This document shows positions 7,234 through 9,288 of a stretch of 9,288 bases of DNA, piece after piece. Each line of letters opens with the position of its first letter. Within the stretch, counting starts at the first letter, position 1. A model generated the notes under the pieces. That model ran no database searches and was not told the DNA's origin. It saw only the letters and a list, made by a program, of their open reading frames with translations. The position numbers and the translations under genes were made by a program. Source of the DNA: SIG565 sp045601525 (lineage in GTDB: Bacteria; Bacillota; Clostridia; Oscillospirales; Acutalibacteraceae); assembly GCA_045601525.1 (NCBI GenBank), contig JAZRZR010000053.1, positions 1-9,288 of the forward strand. Reading direction: 5' to 3'.

Positions 7234-7608
7234 TTAGCCAATAACACAAAGAGTAGCGCCTGTTTCAACGTTTGCACCATTCATAACTGTTACGCCACTT
7301 ACAACACCATCACACGGAGCCATAATTTCGTTTTCCATCTTCATAGCCTCTAAAATAAAGAGAACATCACCCTTCTTAACAGAAGCACCGTTTTGCACCT
7401 TAACGCCAAGAATTGTACCGGGCATAGGAGCGTTAACGGTAGTACCATTACCTGCGGGTGCTGCAGGAGCGGTTACAGGAGTAGGAGCAGCTGCGGGAGC
7501 CGGTGCTGAAACAGGTGCAGGAGCCGGAACGGATGCTGCATCAACATCAACAACCTCAAGTGTGATTTCATACAAATTGCCATTTACATTTACATTATAT
7601 TTTTTCAT
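7234..7608 (-). CDS. Biotin carboxyl carrier protein of the decarboxylase
   Basis: A free-standing biotin carrier that shuttles CO2 from the alpha to the beta subunit. It has 124 residues: a short N-terminal segment (1-24), a flexible Ala/Pro-rich linker (about 25-55), and a C-terminal biotinyl domain with the EAMKMEN motif. The biotinylated lysine is Lys90, 34 residues from the C-terminus, the standard spacing. The ATG at 7608 has GAGAGG (7622-7617) 8 nt upstream. The layout matches the MmdC and GcdC subunits of methylmalonyl-CoA and glutaconyl-CoA decarboxylases more than the fused domain of classical OadA. A lipoyl carrier is unlikely because the motif has Met on both sides of the Lys. A biotin ligase must act on it, but none is in the window. 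Confidence 0.95.
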   Translation of the reverse strand: MKKYNVNVNGNLYEITLEVVDVDAASVPAPAPVSAPAPAAAPTPVTAPAAPAGNGTTVNAPMPGTILGVKVQNGASVKKGDVLFILEAMKMENEIMAPCDGVVSGVTVMNGANVETGATLCVIG

Positions 7609-7628
7609 AACTTTTACCTCTCGTACAG

Positions 7629-7952
7629 TTAAATTTTCTTAAATGAATGAATACGGAGAGCCGAAACATCGGTTCCCAACTCCTCAGCTATTGCCGCACA
7701 AACTGCAGCAACAATTTCTTGTTTGTTTTCAATAACAGCAACAGATGCAGGGGCAGGTGCCGCCGCAACAGGCGCATCTTCAACAAACTCTTCCTTTTTT
7801 TGAAAAGCGTTCACAAAATATGAAACCAACTTACAAATAATAACGATAGCCAAAAGACTAACGAATACAATGCCAACGCCCAAAACTACCACCAACCAAT
7901 TTGGTACTATTTCAGGTTGTAAAGCAATTTCACCCAATATCTTTTCAAACAA
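7629..7952 (-). CDS. oadG: Decarboxylase small membrane subunit (OadG/MmdD-like gamma/delta chain), TTG start
   Basis: A 107-residue anchor and assembly subunit. One membrane segment (about 19-41) follows a short N-terminus; then come a charged stretch, an Ala/Pro-rich linker (about 57-72) and a helical C-terminal segment with QEIVAAVCAAIAEELG ending in RIHSFKKI. This organisation is that of the OAD_gamma family and is closer to MmdD than to Klebsiella OadG, since the histidine-rich zinc-binding tail is lacking. The TTG at 7952 is chosen because GGAGG (7966-7962) is 9 nt upstream. An in-frame ATG at 8021 would add 23 residues, but it lies in the -35 box upstream of the predicted transcription start (near 7986), so it cannot be used from that promoter. 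It is the first gene of the operon, 20 nt before the biotin carrier gene. Confidence 0.85.
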   Translation of the reverse strand: MFEKILGEIALQPEIVPNWLVVVLGVGIVFVSLLAIVIICKLVSYFVNAFQKKEEFVEDAPVAAAPAPASVAVIENKQEIVAAVCAAIAEELGTDVSALRIHSFKKI

Positions 7953-7961
7953 AACAATACA

Positions 7962-7966
7962 CCTCC
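7962..7966 (-). promoter_or_regulatory. Ribosome binding site that fixes the oadG TTG start
   Basis: GGAGG within GGGAGGTG on the minus strand, with 9 nt to the TTG at 7952. The ATG overlapping this site (ATGGGAGG) is in another frame and would be read with no site of its own. Confidence 0.8.
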
Positions 7967-7992
7967 CATATTTTGTATATTCATACAAAAAT

Positions 7993-8021
7993 ATTATAAT
8001 ATGGTCATCTATATAAATCAA
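7993..8021 (-). promoter_or_regulatory. Predicted sigma-A promoter of the oadG-biotin carrier-oadB-oadA operon
   Basis: On the minus strand, TTGATT (8021-8016), a 17-nt spacer and TATAAT (7998-7993). Transcription would start near 7986, giving a leader of about 34 nt. A 12-bp palindrome, ATATTATAATAT (7991-8002), overlaps the -10 box; it could be an operator but may simply reflect AT-richness. Confidence 0.75.
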
Positions 8022-8092
8022 TCTTTTTTTAGATAATTTTTTACCATAAAAACAGCCACTATTATGATATTAACTATTATTTACTGAATTTC

Positions 8093-8121
8093 TTGACTTA
8101 GTAAAAAACTTAAAGTATAAT
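8093..8121 (+). promoter_or_regulatory. Predicted sigma-A promoter of the PHP phosphoesterase gene
   Basis: TTGACT (8093-8098), a 17-nt spacer and TATAAT (8116-8121). The start would be near 8128, directly before AAGGAGG (8129-8135), which sits 7 nt ahead of the ATG at 8143. The leader is about 15 nt. This promoter is divergent from the oad promoter, with 71 bp between the -35 boxes. Confidence 0.8.
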
Positions 8122-8142
8122 TACAAAAAAGGAGGCTTTTTT

Positions 8143-9063
8143 ATGAAAAAAATGTATGCAAATTTGCACCTACACTCCACACACTCTGATGGTGTTTTCT
8201 CCCCAACCGAAATGGTTCGTATGGCAAAATATGAGGGCTATCGTGCATTGGCAATAACCGACCACGATACTGTTACTGCTTATCCCGAGCTTAAAGCCGC
8301 TTGTGAAAAAGAAGAAATGGATTGCATTTTTGGTGCCGAATTCACCGGTCCGTCTGATAAATACCACAAAATTTTCCACATCGTTGGTTTTGGCTTTGAC
8401 CCCGAATATCCCCCTCTTAAAGAATATTTGCGTCAGTTAAGCGCTACCGAAACCCATCAAACCGAGGTTATTTTCCGTGCTGCTGTTGAAAAAGGTCAAA
8501 TTACGGGAATTACTTGGGAAGAAGTTCTCGAATATAACAAGAGTATTACTTGGCTTTGTAACAACCATGTTTTTAGAGCGATGCAAAACAAGGGTCTTGT
8601 AAAAGAATCCGACTATATGAGTTTCTTTGATACCGTATATCGTGATGAGCGCGCTAAGGTTCCGCAACTTTATCCTTGGAAAGATGTTACCGAAATCATT
8701 CAGTTGATTCTTGATGCGGGCGGTATTCCGATTTTTGCCCATCCTATTGACCCGTTATTTAATTTTGATGAGTCTATACATCTTGAAATTCTCGATTATA
8801 TTCGTGAAGCAGGAATTAAGGGTATCGAGGTATATCACGCTCATCAAAAAGGTGAATTCCGCGATAAAATTGAAGCTTATGCCATTAAGCACAACCTTAT
8901 TATTTCAGGTGGTAGCGACCACAGTGGTATTTGCGGCGGTTATCTTCCCTCCTGTCCAGATGAAATGGATATAACCGAATTTCGCCAGTATGCTCCTTTG
9001 CTATATTCGGGCGTAACAAAAGAACAATATGAATTTTTGAAATCAAAATGCAAGGTAAAATAA
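8143..9063 (+). CDS. PHP-domain metal-dependent phosphoesterase (TrpH/YciV-like)
   Basis: A cytoplasmic 306-residue hydrolase of the polymerase-and-histidinol-phosphatase superfamily. All expected metal ligands can be picked out: HLHSTHSDG (His9, His11, Asp16), ITDHDT (Asp40, His41), GAEF (Glu66), His79 in KIFHIVG, FAHP (His200) and GSDHSG (Asp259, His260). The insert of about 100 residues between the third and fourth motifs is typical of the TrpH/YciV group, whose studied members are nucleoside 3',5'-bisphosphatases or 5'-3' exoribonucleases. The pattern does not suggest histidinol phosphatase or a polymerase domain. The exact substrate (small nucleotide or RNA end) cannot be decided. The start is supported by an excellent AAGGAGG 7 nt upstream. 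The next gene begins 3 nt after the stop, so the two are probably co-transcribed. Confidence 0.9.
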   Translation: MKKMYANLHLHSTHSDGVFSPTEMVRMAKYEGYRALAITDHDTVTAYPELKAACEKEEMDCIFGAEFTGPSDKYHKIFHIVGFGFDPEYPPLKEYLRQLSATETHQTEVIFRAAVEKGQITGITWEEVLEYNKSITWLCNNHVFRAMQNKGLVKESDYMSFFDTVYRDERAKVPQLYPWKDVTEIIQLILDAGGIPIFAHPIDPLFNFDESIHLEILDYIREAGIKGIEVYHAHQKGEFRDKIEAYAIKHNLIISGGSDHSGICGGYLPSCPDEMDITEFRQYAPLLYSGVTKEQYEFLKSKCKVK

Positions 9064-9066
9064 TTT

Positions 9067-9288
9067 ATGAAATGTAAGAAACTTCGTCTTATTTCCAAAA
9101 TAATTTTGTTCACTTGTTTAGGCGGTATAATTGCCTCAATGATTATATGCTTTTTAGGGCAAAATTACGGTATAATTGTTTTTATTCTTTCCCTGTTTTT
9201 TATTTATATTTCAACATTGCTCAACAATCTTGCTGAAAAAATCGAAAACAGCGTTGATAGCGATTTCACACCCGACAACAAAAATCAA
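9067..9288 (+). CDS. Small membrane protein of unknown function, 3' end missing
   Basis: An open frame of 74 codons runs from the ATG at 9067 to the window edge with no stop. The predicted protein starts with a basic MKCKKLRLISK, followed by two hydrophobic segments (about 10-30 and 35-54) with a short loop between them, then a polar acidic tail with EKIENSVDSDFTPDN. This suggests a two-span membrane protein with basic residues inside. I do not recognise the family. The start lies 3 nt after the PHP gene stop; the only ribosome-binding-like sequence is AAGG at 9052-9055, 11 nt upstream and inside the PHP coding end, so translational coupling is likely. Confidence 0.65.
   Translation, partial: MKCKKLRLISKIILFTCLGGIIASMIICFLGQNYGIIVFILSLFFIYISTLLNNLAEKIENSVDSDFTPDNKNQ

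Noticed and set aside
7991..8002. ATATTATAATAT palindrome as a regulator operator at the oad promoter
   Set aside because: It is short and pure AT in an AT-rich region and coincides with the -10 box, so chance explains it; noted only within the promoter entry.
7953..8021. Twenty-three-residue extension of the small decarboxylase subunit from the ATG at 8021
   Set aside because: It lies within the predicted promoter and before the transcription start; the strong GGAGG site serves the TTG at 7952.
1..9288. A new defence, toxin or mobile system
   Set aside because: All long genes belong to recognisable metabolic or regulatory families, and no nuclease, integrase, toxin or phage signature was seen; the only unknown gene is a truncated small membrane protein at the edge.

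Overview
The window reads as chromosomal DNA from a low-GC, anaerobic Gram-positive bacterium, most likely an uncultured gut-type member of the Clostridia (Eubacteriales). The basis is AT-rich third positions, strong AGGAGG-type ribosome binding sites, sigma-A promoters with 17-nt spacers, and a biotin-dependent decarboxylase pump typical of fermenters. The taxonomy is inferred from style and gene content; no rRNA or other marker gene is present.

Layout. Bases 1-1697 (+) hold almost all of a phosphoglucomutase/phosphomannomutase whose start lies just outside the window. A bidirectional hairpin terminator separates it from a convergent glycoside hydrolase family 2 gene (1734-3479, -). This gene is divergent from an AraC-type regulator (3596-4405, +); their near-consensus promoters stand back to back in a 116-bp gap, so the regulator probably controls the hydrolase. 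The regulator's stop codon lies inside a perfect 40-bp palindrome that acts as a terminator. Next, bases about 4426-4600 hold a non-coding patch of nested inverted repeats, which looks like a small palindromic intergenic repeat.

From 8021 down to 4615 (-) is a compact four-gene operon. In transcription order it encodes a small single-span membrane subunit (oadG-like, starting at TTG), a free biotin carrier protein, the polytopic Na+-pumping beta subunit (oadB) and the carboxyltransferase alpha subunit (oadA). Together they form a sodium-translocating oxaloacetate decarboxylase. The biotin domain is a separate protein instead of the tail of OadA. Gaps between genes are 10-20 nt, and a TTGATT-17-TATAAT promoter precedes the first gene.

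Divergent from it, a PHP-domain metal-dependent phosphoesterase (8143-9063, +) is followed after 3 nt by the beginning of a small two-span membrane protein that runs off the window end.

Together the window suggests sugar and glycoside use (GH2, AraC, hexose-phosphate mutase) next to energy conservation by decarboxylation-driven Na+ export. I found no CRISPR array, tRNA, rRNA, transposase, phage gene or defence system. Nothing here amounts to a clearly new system. The most unusual points are the mixed subunit layout of the decarboxylase, the intergenic repeat, and the very short predicted mRNA leaders.
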